NCBI RefSeq assembly: GCF_012927405.1
Contig: NZ_JABBGM010000008.1
Coordinates: 62,001 to 126,000 of the forward strand
Reading direction: 5' to 3'
Length of the DNA stretch: 64,000 nt
DNA from: Novosphingobium olei
Lineage (GTDB): Bacteria > Pseudomonadota > Alphaproteobacteria > Sphingomonadales > Sphingomonadaceae
Within the stretch, counting starts at the first letter, position 1, and each line of letters starts with the position of its first letter. A program made the translations under genes and the position numbers. The notes below the pieces were generated by a model. That model made no database searches. It was not told the origin of the DNA and saw only the letters and a list, made by a program, of their open reading frames with translations. This document shows positions 52,424 through 62,213 of this stretch, in pieces.

Positions 52424-54130
52424 ATGCAGACGCAGCTTGATCGTGAGCTCAAAGCGGTAATGGACGGCCTGATTTCGTCGGGCGGAATGTTCGAACTGAC
52501 GACCTACCGCAAGTATGGGCAGGACCTGCCGATGATCGCCGCGGCACCGCCGCACCTGGTTGCCTATCTCGCACATTTCTGCGCCGAACATGCCGACAAG
52601 GAGTTCATCATCGATGGCGACCAGCGGCTGACATTCGGTCAGATCTATGCCGCCGCGCGCGAAGTGGCAGGCGGCCTGATCGATGGGCACGGCGTGCGCA
52701 AGGGTGACCGCATCGGCATTGCCGCGCGCAATTCGGCAAGCTGGGTCGTCGCCTACATGGCGGTGCTCATGGCCGGCGGCTGCGCCGTCCTGCTCAACGG
52801 CTGGTGGCAAGGCGAGGAGATGGTCCACGGGATCGACATGGTCGATTGCCGCTACCTCATCGCCGACGGTCCGCGTGCGGCCCGGCTCGAAGGCCACACT
52901 CACGGCGCAGAGATTCTGCCCCTGGTACATGACGTGCCGCCGCTCGAAGGGCTCAAGGCGCTGCTCGCCAAGGGGGGTGGCGCGGCGACGGCGTTGCCCG
53001 ACCTAACCGGCGACGATCTTGCCACGGTGCTGTTCACCTCCGGCTCGACCGGCCTGTCGAAGGGCGCCTATTCGGATCACCGCGGTGTCGTGCAGGGCAC
53101 CTTCAACTACCTCGCGCAGAGCGTGATGGCGCTGGGCGTTGCCGTGGCGCGTGGTGAAACGCCGCCCGAACGCCAGCCCTCGACCCTGGTCAATGTGCCG
53201 CTGTTCCACGTCACGGGCGAAGTGCCGGTGTTCCTCCAGTCCTTCGCCCTGGGCCGCAAGCTCGTCCTCATGGCCAAGTGGGACGTGATCAAGGCGATGG
53301 AGCTGATCGAGCGCGAACAGATCAGCTACTTCGTCGGCGTGCCGCTGATGAGCTTCGAGATCGCCACCCATCCCGATCGCGACAAGTACGACCTGTCGAG
53401 CTGCGTCACCTTTGCCGCTGGCGGTGCACCGCGCCCGGTCGAACACGTCGACCGTCTGCGCAAGGCGATGCCGCACGCTTTCCCGATCATCGGCTATGGC
53501 CTGACCGAAACCAACGGCGTCGGGGCCGGCAACTTCAACGAGAACTACCTCAACAAGCCGAACAGCACCGGCCTCGCTTCGCGCCCGCTGGTCGACATGG
53601 CAATCCTCGATGATGACGGCAAGCCGCTGCCGCCCAACACCGTTGGCGAAGTGGCGATCCGCTCGATCGCCAACTTCCTCGGCTATTGGGAAAACCCCGA
53701 AGCGACTGCGGCGGCGATCATGCCTGACGGCTACTTCCGCACCGGCGACCTCGGCACGCTGGACGAGGACGGCTACCTGTTCATCGTCGATCGCAAGAAG
53801 GACATCATCATTCGCGGCGGCGAAAACATCGCCTGCATCGAGGTCGAAAGCGCGATCTACGCCCATCCTTGCGTCGGCGAAGCCAGCGTTTTCGGCCTGC
53901 CCGACGATTTGTATGGCGAGGTTCCGGCGGCCGTCTACCTTGCCAAGGAGGGTTGCTCGGTCACGCCCGACGAACTGCGCGCGTTCCTTGCCGAACACAT
54001 CGCCGCCTTCAAGATCCCGGTGAAGTTCTGGGAAGTCCACGAACCCCTGCCGCGCCTTGGCACCGAAAAGGTCGATCGGCGTTCGCTTCGTGAGAAGTAC
54101 CGGGCCGAATGGGCAGAGACTGTAAAGTGA
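52424..54130 (+). CDS. AMP-dependent acyl-CoA ligase, third copy
   Basis: The 568-residue ANL ligase has FTSGSTGLSKGAYSDH, GYGLTETNG, YFRTGDLGTLDE, DRKKDIIIRGGENIA and the terminal catalytic Lys in RLGTEKVDRRSL. It is not part of the central island: it is 6 kb away and flanked by lgt and glnD. It is likely to serve general fatty or aromatic acid activation. The start at 52424 has GGAGAGAGACA upstream; the in-frame upstream ATG would add 26 residues without homology. glnD starts 20 nt after it. Confidence 0.9.
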   Translation: MQTQLDRELKAVMDGLISSGGMFELTTYRKYGQDLPMIAAAPPHLVAYLAHFCAEHADKEFIIDGDQRLTFGQIYAAAREVAGGLIDGHGVRKGDRIGIAARNSASWVVAYMAVLMAGGCAVLLNGWWQGEEMVHGIDMVDCRYLIADGPRAARLEGHTHGAEILPLVHDVPPLEGLKALLAKGGGAATALPDLTGDDLATVLFTSGSTGLSKGAYSDHRGVVQGTFNYLAQSVMALGVAVARGETPPERQPSTLVNVPLFHVTGEVPVFLQSFALGRKLVLMAKWDVIKAMELIEREQISYFVGVPLMSFEIATHPDRDKYDLSSCVTFAAGGAPRPVEHVDRLRKAMPHAFPIIGYGLTETNGVGAGNFNENYLNKPNSTGLASRPLVDMAILDDDGKPLPPNTVGEVAIRSIANFLGYWENPEATAAAIMPDGYFRTGDLGTLDEDGYLFIVDRKKDIIIRGGENIACIEVESAIYAHPCVGEASVFGLPDDLYGEVPAAVYLAKEGCSVTPDELRAFLAEHIAAFKIPVKFWEVHEPLPRLGTEKVDRRSLREKYRAEWAETVK

Positions 54131-54150
54131 AGACACGCTAAGGGGGTGGG

Positions 54151-56904
54151 ATGACGCTCCCCAGGATTGCCAATCAGCGCGCGATCGTCGATCGCCGCGC
54201 CCTTGCCGACGCGGTCGCGACCGTTTCCGCCGAACAGGGCGAAAAGTCGCGGCCGGCCGTCGTCGAACTTCTGCGCGATGCGCTGGCCCGTGGGCGTGAC
54301 GAACTCGCCCGCCGGCTCGAAGCCAAGCCCTCGGCCGGCTATGAATGCGCGCAAGGACAGGCTTTCCTCGTCGATCAGCTCGTCCGCGTGATCTACGATC
54401 ATGTCGTCGGCCGGGTCTATCGCGCCAGCAACCGCTCGACGGGAGAGCGCATCGCGATTCTGGCGGTCGGCGGGTATGGCCGTGGCGAAATGGCGCCACA
54501 CTCGGACGTCGACATCGCCTTCGTTACCCCGATCAAGCCGACCTCGTGGTGCGAGCAGGTGATCGAGGCGATGCTCTATTTCCTCTGGGATCTGGGGCTG
54601 AAGGTCGGCCATTCCAGCCGCTCGCTCGACGATCTCGTGCGCATGGCGAAAAGCGACTTGACCATCCGCACCGCGCTGCTCGAAGGACGTTACGTCTGGG
54701 GTGACCAGCCGCTTTACGAAGAAGGCTCGCGTCGTTTCTGGGACGAGGTGGCCGCCGGCACCGAACGCCAGTTCGTGGCCGAGAAGCTGGCCGAGCGCAA
54801 CGAACGCCACAAGCGCCTGGGCGATAGCCGCTATGTCGTCGAACCGAACGTCAAGGAGGGCAAGGGCGGCCTGCGCGATCTGCACACGCTCTACTGGATC
54901 GGCAAGTACATCCACAAGGTGCGCGATCCGTCCGAGCTGGTCGACGTAGGCCTGCTCACGGCTTCCGAGTACCGGCAGTTCCGCCGTGCCGAAAACTTCT
55001 TCTGGGCGGTGCGCTGCCATCTCCACACGCTGACCAAGCGTGCCGAGGACCGTCTGACGTTCGATCTCCAGCGCGAAGTCGCCATGCGGATGAACTTCGC
55101 CGATCGCCCGGGCAAAAGCGCGGTCGAGCGGTTCATGCAGTTCTTCTTCCTGCAGGCAAAGCAGGTCGGCTCGCTCACAGGGGTGTTCCTGGCGCAGCTG
55201 GACGAACAGTTCGCGAAGAAGGCGCGCACCGGCTTCCTTGCGCGCTTCAAGCCCAAGCGCACACGCAAGATCGGCGACTTTCCGCTGGTGGCCGACAAGC
55301 TGGGCGTGGCTGGCGACGATTTTTTTGCGCAGGACCCGGTGCGGCTGGTCGAACTGTTCACGCTGGCCGACCGCGAGAATCTGGAAATTCACCCTGAGGC
55401 GATGCGCCTCGCCAGCCGCGATGCCGGCCTGATCGATGGGGCGGTGCGCAAGGATCCCCGCGCCAACGCGCTGTTCATGGATCTGCTCACCAGCCGCAAC
55501 GATCCCGAAACGGTGCTGCGCTGGATGAACGAAGCAGGCGTGTTCGGTCGTTTCGTGCCCGATTTCGGCCGCGTCGTCGCGCAGATGCAGTTCGACATGT
55601 ACCACCACTACACGGTCGACGAGCACACCATCCGCGCCATCGGCCTGCTCGCCCGTATCGAAAAGGGCGAAGAGAAGGAGCAGCACCCGCTGGCGAGCGA
55701 GGTGATCGCCAAAGTCTCTTCGCGCCGCGTGCTATACGTCGCAACGCTGCTCCACGATATCGCCAAGGGCCGACGCGGCGATCATTCGATTCTCGGCGCC
55801 GAAGTCGCGATGAAGCTGTGCCCGCGCCTTGGCCTCTCGCCGGCCGAAACAGAACTCGTCGCCTGGCTCGTGCGCCAGCACCTTTTGATGAGCGCCACCG
55901 CGTTCAAGCGTGACCTTGCCGACTACAAGACCATCGCCGATTTCGTGAATGTGGTGCAAAGCGTCGAGCGGCTCCGCCTGCTTCTCGTCCTCACCATCGT
56001 CGATATCCGTGCAGTGGGCCCCGGCATCTGGAATTCTTGGAAGCGGCAGCTTCTGGGCGACCTGTTCCTGTCGGGCGAGGAAATGCTCCGCCTTGGCCAC
56101 AAGCAGCACGGCCGCGCCGAACGCATCGCTGCCAAGAAGAAGGCGGTCGGCACCTTGCTCAAGGAACGCGACGCGCTGATCGGCACGGTCGGACGCCAGC
56201 TTGGCGATGCCTACTGGATTGCCGAGCCCGAGGACATCATTGCACTCAACCTGCAGCAGATGGACGCTGGCCTTGGCGAACCGCTCACGGTCGAGGCGCA
56301 CTGGTACCCCGCACGCGGGGCCACGCTCGTTACCGTGCTCGCGGCCGACCATCCGGGCCTGTTCTACCGCATCGCCGGCGGCATCCACCTTGCTGGCGGT
56401 AACATCATCGATGCGCGCATCCACACGGCGCGCAACGGCACCGCGGTCGACAATTTCCTCGTCCAGGATCCCTTGGGCCGCCCGCTCAACGAAGCCTCGC
56501 AGATCGCCCGGCTCAAGACCGCGATCGCCGATGCATTGGCCAACCGGGTCAAGCTCCTTCCCCAGCTCACCGCGCGGCCTTCCGCCCGCGCCCGCGCCGA
56601 TGCGTTCGAAGTGCAGCCGATCGTGATCTTCGACAACAAGGCGTCGAACCGCTTCACCGTGATCGAGGTCGGCGCGCTCGATCGCCCGGCATTGCTATCC
56701 CGCCTGGCGCGCGCGCTGTTCGAAGCGCGGCTGATCGTCCACTCCGCGCATATCGCCACCTACGGCGAACGCGCGGTCGATACCTTCTACGTCACCGACC
56801 TGCTCGGCGAAAAGCTCGAGGGCGAGACGCGCACCCGCAGCGTCGAAAAGCGCCTGCTCGAAGCCGCGACCGAGGAAAAGGGGCGCAAGGCGGTCGCCGC
56901 CTGA
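54151..56904 (+). CDS. glnD: [Protein-PII] uridylyltransferase/uridylyl-removing enzyme
   Basis: The 917-residue GlnD senses glutamine and uridylylates or deuridylylates PII. The nucleotidyltransferase domain has GGYGRGEMAPHSDVDIAF (DxD metal site) near residue 110. The HD domain has HHYTVDEHTIRAIG near 490 and LLHDIAKGRRGDHS near 535. Two ACT domains occupy the C-terminus (HPGLFYRIAGGIHLAGG and DRPALLSRLARALFEA). Length is slightly above the 890 of E. coli. The ATG at 54151 has GGGGGTGGG upstream. A possible stand-alone unit. Confidence 0.96.
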   Translation: MTLPRIANQRAIVDRRALADAVATVSAEQGEKSRPAVVELLRDALARGRDELARRLEAKPSAGYECAQGQAFLVDQLVRVIYDHVVGRVYRASNRSTGERIAILAVGGYGRGEMAPHSDVDIAFVTPIKPTSWCEQVIEAMLYFLWDLGLKVGHSSRSLDDLVRMAKSDLTIRTALLEGRYVWGDQPLYEEGSRRFWDEVAAGTERQFVAEKLAERNERHKRLGDSRYVVEPNVKEGKGGLRDLHTLYWIGKYIHKVRDPSELVDVGLLTASEYRQFRRAENFFWAVRCHLHTLTKRAEDRLTFDLQREVAMRMNFADRPGKSAVERFMQFFFLQAKQVGSLTGVFLAQLDEQFAKKARTGFLARFKPKRTRKIGDFPLVADKLGVAGDDFFAQDPVRLVELFTLADRENLEIHPEAMRLASRDAGLIDGAVRKDPRANALFMDLLTSRNDPETVLRWMNEAGVFGRFVPDFGRVVAQMQFDMYHHYTVDEHTIRAIGLLARIEKGEEKEQHPLASEVIAKVSSRRVLYVATLLHDIAKGRRGDHSILGAEVAMKLCPRLGLSPAETELVAWLVRQHLLMSATAFKRDLADYKTIADFVNVVQSVERLRLLLVLTIVDIRAVGPGIWNSWKRQLLGDLFLSGEEMLRLGHKQHGRAERIAAKKKAVGTLLKERDALIGTVGRQLGDAYWIAEPEDIIALNLQQMDAGLGEPLTVEAHWYPARGATLVTVLAADHPGLFYRIAGGIHLAGGNIIDARIHTARNGTAVDNFLVQDPLGRPLNEASQIARLKTAIADALANRVKLLPQLTARPSARARADAFEVQPIVIFDNKASNRFTVIEVGALDRPALLSRLARALFEARLIVHSAHIATYGERAVDTFYVTDLLGEKLEGETRTRSVEKRLLEAATEEKGRKAVAA

Positions 56905-56952
56905 TCGTATGGGCGCTTTCTCCTCTCGCCATGACCGCGTAGGCTATCCGCG

Positions 56953-57513
56953 ATGACCGAAGCGCAATACCTGTCCGGACGCCTGCTCCTCGCGATGCCG
57001 GGGATGGGCGATGCGCGCTTCGACCATGCGGTGATCGCGATGTGCGTGCACGACGATCACGGAGCACTCGGCATCGGGCTTGGCCAGGTGCGCGAAGGCA
57101 TTTCGTTCCACGGCCTGCTCAGGGATGTCGGCATCGACCCCGGCGTGGCGCCCGACGTGCCGATCCTGGTCGGCGGCCCGGTCGAGACCGCCCGGGGCTT
57201 CGTGCTCCATTCGGACGACTGGGGCGGTGATGGCACCGTTCACGTCGCCGGGCTCTGCGCGCTGTCGGCCTCGCTCGACGTGCTGCGGGCGATTGCGGAG
57301 GGGCGCGGCCCCAGCAAATGGCTGGTGGCACTCGGCTATGCCGGCTGGTCGGCCGGACAGATCGAAGGCGAGATGCGCCAGCACGGTTGGCACGCGGTGC
57401 AGGGCCGCCGCGAAATCCTGTTCGATACCCCGGTCGAAAACCGCTGGAAGGCCGCTTGGCGCGCCGAAGGCATCGATCCTTCGCACCTCGTCGCAGCCAC
57501 GGGCCGGGCCTAG
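56953..57513 (+). CDS. YqgE/AlgH family protein
   Basis: This 186-residue DUF179 protein has LSGRLLLAMPGMGDARFDHA and the conserved ALGIGLGQVREGISFHGLL. YAGWSAGQIEGEMRQHGWHAV lies near the C-terminus. The family was linked to alginate regulation in Pseudomonas (AlgH) but its biochemical role is unclear. It follows glnD after 48 nt, but the pairing may be chance. An ATG at 56953 starts the family sequence. Confidence 0.88.
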   Translation: MTEAQYLSGRLLLAMPGMGDARFDHAVIAMCVHDDHGALGIGLGQVREGISFHGLLRDVGIDPGVAPDVPILVGGPVETARGFVLHSDDWGGDGTVHVAGLCALSASLDVLRAIAEGRGPSKWLVALGYAGWSAGQIEGEMRQHGWHAVQGRREILFDTPVENRWKAAWRAEGIDPSHLVAATGRA

Positions 57514-57549
57514 AGCAGCTACGCCTGCCCTAGCGTGGCCTCGCTTGGT

Positions 57550-58371
57550 CTATTCCCCTGCGGTGCCGTGCCTCGCGTGCGTGTCGTGCCATGTCACCAG
57601 CCGTTCCAGCCTTCGCAGCAGCGGCAGCGCCATGACTACGCGCCGCAGCAGGGCGCGGTTGCCATAGAGCGCATAGACCACATAGATCCGGCGGTACCGA
57701 CCGATAGCCTGCCGGGCGGTCAGCCACTCACCAGGCACGTCCTCGCCGAAAGGGCCTGATGCACCCATCGGCATCTCATGCTCGAACCGCCGGCCATCCT
57801 TGCCGGTGAACGGCCCTCGCGGATGCCGGCTCTGGTCGGCAATTTTGAAGCGGGTGTAGCCCAGCGCTTGCAGCAGCGCGAATTCCGCCTTCAGTTCGCG
57901 CCAGGATCGGCCAGACGTTTCGATTGAAAGATAGCGCGGGCGGAATGCCGTCTCGCCCATTGCCTGAAGGCAGAGGTGGTCTGCCCCTTCGACGTCGATC
58001 TTGCAATAATGCGGGCAGCCGTGCGCTTCCAGCATGGTCGAGAAACGGTCGGCTGCAACGTCGATCGGCCGGGATGGCGCGCCGAAGCGGGCGTTGCGTG
58101 CGGCCCAGTCGGGATCGGCCGTGCCCCAGTCGCTCACCGTGTCGTTGATGAAGAAGCGCACCGTCCCCTTGCGCGCCGCGATGGCCTGTTCGATGAGGCA
58201 ATAGTGTCCTTGCTCGATCTCGTCGGCAAAGCGCTTGCGAAGCGCGGCGGCCAATTGCGGATTGGCCTCGACCGCAACCACCCGATATCCGGCCTTCAGG
58301 TAAAATGCGCTGTCTTCACCCCGGTGCGCACCCACATCGAAGATCAGATCGGGTTGCGGCGCAGCGCTCAT
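57550..58371 (-). CDS. FkbM-family SAM-dependent methyltransferase
   Basis: The 273-residue FkbM-type methyltransferase has the SAM-binding segment IFDVGAHRGEDSAFYLKAGY near the N-terminus and VVAVEANPQLAAALR. The conserved YCKIDVEGADHLCL is a hallmark of the family. A basic C-terminal segment (RRLERLVTWHDTHARHG) closes it. FkbM proteins methylate sugars or polyketides, and no glycan genes are visible, so the substrate is unknown. The ATG at 58371 was chosen over a TTG at 58407. gltX is upstream on the same strand. Confidence 0.82.
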   Translation of the reverse strand: MSAAPQPDLIFDVGAHRGEDSAFYLKAGYRVVAVEANPQLAAALRKRFADEIEQGHYCLIEQAIAARKGTVRFFINDTVSDWGTADPDWAARNARFGAPSRPIDVAADRFSTMLEAHGCPHYCKIDVEGADHLCLQAMGETAFRPRYLSIETSGRSWRELKAEFALLQALGYTRFKIADQSRHPRGPFTGKDGRRFEHEMPMGASGPFGEDVPGEWLTARQAIGRYRRIYVVYALYGNRALLRRVVMALPLLRRLERLVTWHDTHARHGTAGE

Positions 58372-58411
58372 GCCTACAGGGCTAGATTGCGCCGATTTGC
58401 TTGGCAAGCGG

Positions 58412-59767
58412 TCAGCGTTGGAGCCTCCTGACGGCTTCGTCCCGGTCGATCAGCGGCAGCAACGTGTTCATGTCCGGGCCGTGGTCCATGCCGGTCAGCG
58501 CCTGTCGCAGTGGCAGGAACAGCGCCTTGCCCTTGCGTCCCGTCGCCGCTTTCAGCGCGCCGGTCAGCGCTGCCCACGGGCCATCGTTCCAGTCTATCTG
58601 CGCTGCAACCGTTGCCGCCTGATCCAGGAAGGCGCGCGTTTCGGCGTCGAAGTCCAGCGCCTCGATCGGCCCGGTGATCACCTGCCACCAGTCCGCCGCT
58701 TCCCCCACCTGTGCAAGGTTCGGCCGGATCGCTTCCCAGGCCGCCGCGCCCATGCCCTCGGGCAGACGGTCTTGCACCGTCTCGAACGGCAGGGCGTGGA
58801 CGATCGCCGCGTTGACTCGCGCCAGTTCGGCTTCATCGAAGCGCGCCGGCGCCCGGCCAAAGCGCGACAGGTCGAAGCTTGCGGCGAGCGCGGCGGCATC
58901 TAGCGCAGGGTCGACCGGATCGGCCGTTCCCAACCGCGCCAAGAGCGCGACCAGCGCCTGCGGCTCGATTCCTTCGGCCCGCAGTTCCTCGACACCCAGC
59001 GAACCAAGGCGCTTCGACAACTTGCCCTCCGCGCCGGTCAGCAGCGCGGCATGGGCAAAGCGCGTGGGATTGGCGCCCAGCGCAGCGAACATCTGCACTT
59101 GCGTGGCAGTGTTGGACACGTGGTCCTCGCCACGCAGCACGTCGGTGATGCCCATGGCCACGTCGTCGATCGCGCTTGGCAGCATGTAAAGCCACGATCC
59201 GTCGGCCCGGCGCACGACCGGGTCGGACATCTGCCGCGGATCGAAGTGTTGCGGCCCCCGCACGCCGTCGATCCATTCGATCGGGGCATCGTGGTCCAGC
59301 TTGAAGCGCCAGTGCGGCTTCTCGCCCGCCGCGGCTTTCGCGGCGTGGTCCGCCTCGGTCAGCGCCAGCGCGGCGCGGTCATAGATCGGCGGCAACCCGC
59401 GCCCCAGCAGGATCTTGCGCTTGAGCTCCAGTTCCTGCGCCGTTTCATAGCAGCGATAGACCCGGCCCTGTTCGGCAAGGCGGGCAAAGGCTTCCTCGTA
59501 GATCGCAAAACGGGCCGACTGGCGCTCCTCGCCATCGGGGTGGAGGCCCAGCCAGGCAAGGTCGGCGCGGATCGCATCGACATGCTCTTCCCGGCTGCGT
59601 GCCGCGTCGGTGTCGTCGATGCGGAGCAGGAAGCGCCCGTCGTGCTTCTTCGCCATCAGCCAATTGTGCAGCGCGGTGCGGATGTTGCCGACGTGGAGCC
59701 GGCCGGTCGGCGACGGCGCAAAGCGGGTGACGACGGCAGCAGTGGAGGCGGTGGGGGCGGAGGACAT
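58412..59767 (-). CDS. gltX: Glutamyl-tRNA synthetase
   Basis: The 451-residue class Ib synthetase has the HIGH-type motif in TRFAPSPTGRLHVGNIRTA (HVGN), the KMSKS-type EGKLSKRLG, and the tRNA-acceptor region. It is shorter than the 470-residue form and has KLSKR, as in the second GluRS of many alphaproteobacteria, which may charge tRNA-Gln or tRNA-Glu. Only one gltX is in this window, so it is not possible to say whether a second exists. The start at 59767 matches the family; the upstream frame is rejected. FkbM gene is 40 nt downstream. Confidence 0.93.
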   Translation of the reverse strand: MSSAPTASTAAVVTRFAPSPTGRLHVGNIRTALHNWLMAKKHDGRFLLRIDDTDAARSREEHVDAIRADLAWLGLHPDGEERQSARFAIYEEAFARLAEQGRVYRCYETAQELELKRKILLGRGLPPIYDRAALALTEADHAAKAAAGEKPHWRFKLDHDAPIEWIDGVRGPQHFDPRQMSDPVVRRADGSWLYMLPSAIDDVAMGITDVLRGEDHVSNTATQVQMFAALGANPTRFAHAALLTGAEGKLSKRLGSLGVEELRAEGIEPQALVALLARLGTADPVDPALDAAALAASFDLSRFGRAPARFDEAELARVNAAIVHALPFETVQDRLPEGMGAAAWEAIRPNLAQVGEAADWWQVITGPIEALDFDAETRAFLDQAATVAAQIDWNDGPWAALTGALKAATGRKGKALFLPLRQALTGMDHGPDMNTLLPLIDRDEAVRRLQR

Positions 59768-59831
59768 GGCGTTCGCGATTAGGCACTCAGGCCAGCTTTG
59801 GCCACCCCCGACCGCTGCCTTGCCGGACGGG

Positions 59832-60266
59832 TCAGGCGACGGCGGACAAGCTCGCCACCGCATGCCGCGTCGCTTCGTGCAGGGCCTCGTGCCGATCGGT
59901 GCGCACGAACCCGTCGAGCATGGCGGCAAAGCCCGCGCGATCGGCGGCGATGGCGCTGCGGGTCATGCCCGCCAGCGTCACTTCGTCCGGAGTCATCGCC
60001 AGGCAGCAGGGTCGGTTGACCATGAACGGTTCGGGCCATGTGTGCACGATCGTGCGGACCAGACCGTGCACCGCGCAGGCCGCTTCGACGCTGCGATAGC
60101 GCTGCGCCAGATCGGGCACCGGATCACGCCCGGCACGTTCGAACAGGGCGCACAGGCGCATTGCCATGACCAGATGCAGTGCGTTGAGCGAAAGGCCGCG
60201 GATGTCGTGCGGCCGGCGGAGCGCGGTGATCGTGGCGGAGGGGGCAGGGGTGGTCTGATCGTTCAC
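59832..60266 (-). CDS. Small protein of unknown function, possibly iron-regulated
   Basis: I do not recognise this 144-residue protein. It has a Cys-containing helix (MRLCALFERAGRDPVP), a second Cys (VEAACAVHGLV) and a Pro-Cys-Cys motif (VNRPCCLAMTPDE), so metal or thiol chemistry is possible. No signal peptide or membrane helix is present. Its start lies 14 nt from a perfect palindrome (60280-60298) that looks like a Fur-type site. The name and role cannot be given. Confidence 0.7.
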   Translation of the reverse strand: MNDQTTPAPSATITALRRPHDIRGLSLNALHLVMAMRLCALFERAGRDPVPDLAQRYRSVEAACAVHGLVRTIVHTWPEPFMVNRPCCLAMTPDEVTLAGMTRSAIAADRAGFAAMLDGFVRTDRHEALHEATRHAVASLSAVA

Positions 60267-60279
60267 GCAACGGACTCCT

Positions 60280-60298
60280 CTTGCGAACGGTTCGCAAG
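60280..60298. promoter_or_regulatory. Fur-like palindrome upstream of the small unknown gene
   Basis: CTTGCGAAC-G-GTTCGCAAG is a perfect 9-1-9 inverted repeat, 14 nt upstream of the start at 60266, so it overlaps the promoter or ribosome-site region. GCGAAY-N-RTTCGC resembles Fur-family boxes. A second half-related site, TGAGAATCGTTCGCA, lies at 60324-60338. Confidence 0.5.
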
Positions 60299-60319
60299 TT
60301 AGAGCGTGCCTTCAGCCTG

Positions 60320-60565
60320 TCAATGAGAATCGTTCGCAACTACTTTGCTGCGCTGCTCCGTCCGGTGCGAATGCCAGCGCAGACCCATGCCGATGATCGA
60401 AAGCAGCATGCCGCCAATCAGGCTGATGGTCATGCCCACGCTTTCCATGACGGACTTGAAGGCCGGGACAGCAAGGAGGATCACGCTGGCAACAGACGTC
60501 AGATATCCCCCACCTTTCAGTCGCGAAACCCTGTCCATGCCACCCTTAAGCCGTTCTGAATCCAT
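60320..60565 (-). CDS. Small membrane protein, unknown
   Basis: This 81-residue protein starts at an ATG (60565) that overlaps the 3' end of nadE by 20 nt. It has two predicted membrane helices (about residues 21-36 and 42-60: YLTSVASVILLAVP and MTISLIGGMLLSIIGMG), with polar, basic ends. No family is recognised. The overlap with nadE suggests co-transcription; low-complexity codon use is normal for the genome. It could be a spurious ORF, hence moderate confidence. Confidence 0.55.
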   Translation of the reverse strand: MDSERLKGGMDRVSRLKGGGYLTSVASVILLAVPAFKSVMESVGMTISLIGGMLLSIIGMGLRWHSHRTEQRSKVVANDSH

Positions 60566-62213
60566 GCGTAATTGGATACCGACGATCGCGACCGAAGTTC
60601 CGCACGCCAAGCTTTACTCCCGGCGGCGCCTGCCGGCGCTTGTATTCGGCGACATTGAGCAGGCGTTCGACCCGCGCCACCGTGGCCCGATCGAAGCCTT
60701 CGGCAACGATCTGGTCGACGCTCTTTTCGTGTTCGACGAGGCCGGTCAGGATCGCATCGAGCACGGGGTAATCGGGCAGGCTGTCCGAATCCTTCTGGTC
60801 CGGACGCAGTTCCGCGCTCGGCGGCTTGGTGATGATCCGTTCGGGCATGACCGGCCCATCGGGGCCCAACCCGATCTTCGGGCGCGCCGTGTTGCGCCAC
60901 TTCGAGATCGCGAAGACGGTGGTCTTGTACGCATCCTTCAGCGGGTTGTAGCCGCCGTTCATGTCGCCATAGATCGTGGCGTAGCCGACGCTCATCTCGC
61001 TCTTGTTGCCGGTGGTCACCAGCATGGGCCCGAACTTGTTCGACAGCGCCATCAGCGTGGTGCCCCGAATGCGCGACTGCAGGTTTTCCTCCGTCAGGTC
61101 GGGCTTGCGGCCTTCGAACACCGGCGCGAGCATGTCGGCAAAGGCATCGACGGCGGGCATGATCGGCACGGTATCCAGCCGCACGCCCAGCATCTGCGCG
61201 CACCCGGCCGCGTCATCGAGGCTTTCCTGGCTGGTGTAACGGCTGGGCATCATCACGCACCACACCCGCTCCGCCCCCAGCGCATCGACCGCAATCGCCG
61301 CGCAGATCGCCGAATCGATCCCCCCCGAAAGCCCCAGCACCACACCGGGGAAGCGGTTGCGGTTGACGTAATCGCGCAAGGCGGTGACCATCGCGCAGTA
61401 GATGTCTTCGGGATGTTCGGCGAGTTCGTGGACTTCGCCCGCTTCGCACCGCCAGCGATGCCCGCTGCCGACAGCAACCTTGTTCCACACGGTGTCTACC
61501 ACCGCTTCTTCCCAGTCGGGCATCTGTACCCACAGCGCGCCTTCAGGCCCTACGACGAAGCTGGCGCCATCGAACGCGATCTCGTCCTGTCCGCCCACGC
61601 GGTTGAGGTAGATCAGCGGGATGCCGGTATCGATCGCCCGGCGTTTGGCCACGCCGTCGATGCGCAGCACGTCCTTGTCGATCTCGTACGGGCTGCCGTT
61701 GACGCAGATGAAGATCTCGGCGCCGAGTTCGGCCAGGTGGCGACACACGTCGGGGTGCCAGATGTCCTCGCAGATCGGCAGGCCGAGCATCGCGCCCTTG
61801 AACAGCACGGGTTCGGGCAAGGGGCCGGGCAGGAAATGGCGCTTTTCATCGAACGTGCCGTAGTTTGGCAGTTCGTACTTGAAGCGCGTCGCGGCGATCC
61901 TGCCGCCCTCCAGAAGGGCAACGCCATTGTGCAGCGCGCCGTCGCGAACGAACACGCTGCCCACCAGCATCGCCGGACCGCCGTCTGCGGTAACCGCGGC
62001 CAGCTTTTCAAGCTCGGCGGCCGCGCGTTGGATCAGCGCAGGCTTCTGGATCAGGTCTTCGGGCGGGTAGCCGATCAGCTGCATTTCGGGGAACACGATC
62101 AGGTCGGCATGGCGCGCCTTTTCCCGCACGGCGAGCATCGCGGCGGCGTTCGCCGCAAGATCGCCCACCGACTGGTTGAGCTGGGCAAGGGTGATCGTCA
62201 GTTTTTCGGCCAT
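60546..62213 (-). CDS. nadE: Glutamine-dependent NAD+ synthetase
   Basis: This 555-residue fusion of a nitrilase-type glutaminase and an NAD synthetase makes NAD+ from deamido-NAD+. The glutaminase triad is visible: FPEMQLIGYPPEDL (Glu), PNYGTFDEKRHF (Lys) and GLPICEDIW (Cys). The synthetase P-loop is LGLSGGIDSAICAAI near residue 295. Both halves are complete. The start at 62213 fits the family. It is divergent from prs, with a 131-bp shared promoter region. Confidence 0.95.
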   Translation of the reverse strand: MAEKLTITLAQLNQSVGDLAANAAAMLAVREKARHADLIVFPEMQLIGYPPEDLIQKPALIQRAAAELEKLAAVTADGGPAMLVGSVFVRDGALHNGVALLEGGRIAATRFKYELPNYGTFDEKRHFLPGPLPEPVLFKGAMLGLPICEDIWHPDVCRHLAELGAEIFICVNGSPYEIDKDVLRIDGVAKRRAIDTGIPLIYLNRVGGQDEIAFDGASFVVGPEGALWVQMPDWEEAVVDTVWNKVAVGSGHRWRCEAGEVHELAEHPEDIYCAMVTALRDYVNRNRFPGVVLGLSGGIDSAICAAIAVDALGAERVWCVMMPSRYTSQESLDDAAGCAQMLGVRLDTVPIMPAVDAFADMLAPVFEGRKPDLTEENLQSRIRGTTLMALSNKFGPMLVTTGNKSEMSVGYATIYGDMNGGYNPLKDAYKTTVFAISKWRNTARPKIGLGPDGPVMPERIITKPPSAELRPDQKDSDSLPDYPVLDAILTGLVEHEKSVDQIVAEGFDRATVARVERLLNVAEYKRRQAPPGVKLGVRNFGRDRRYPITHGFRTA

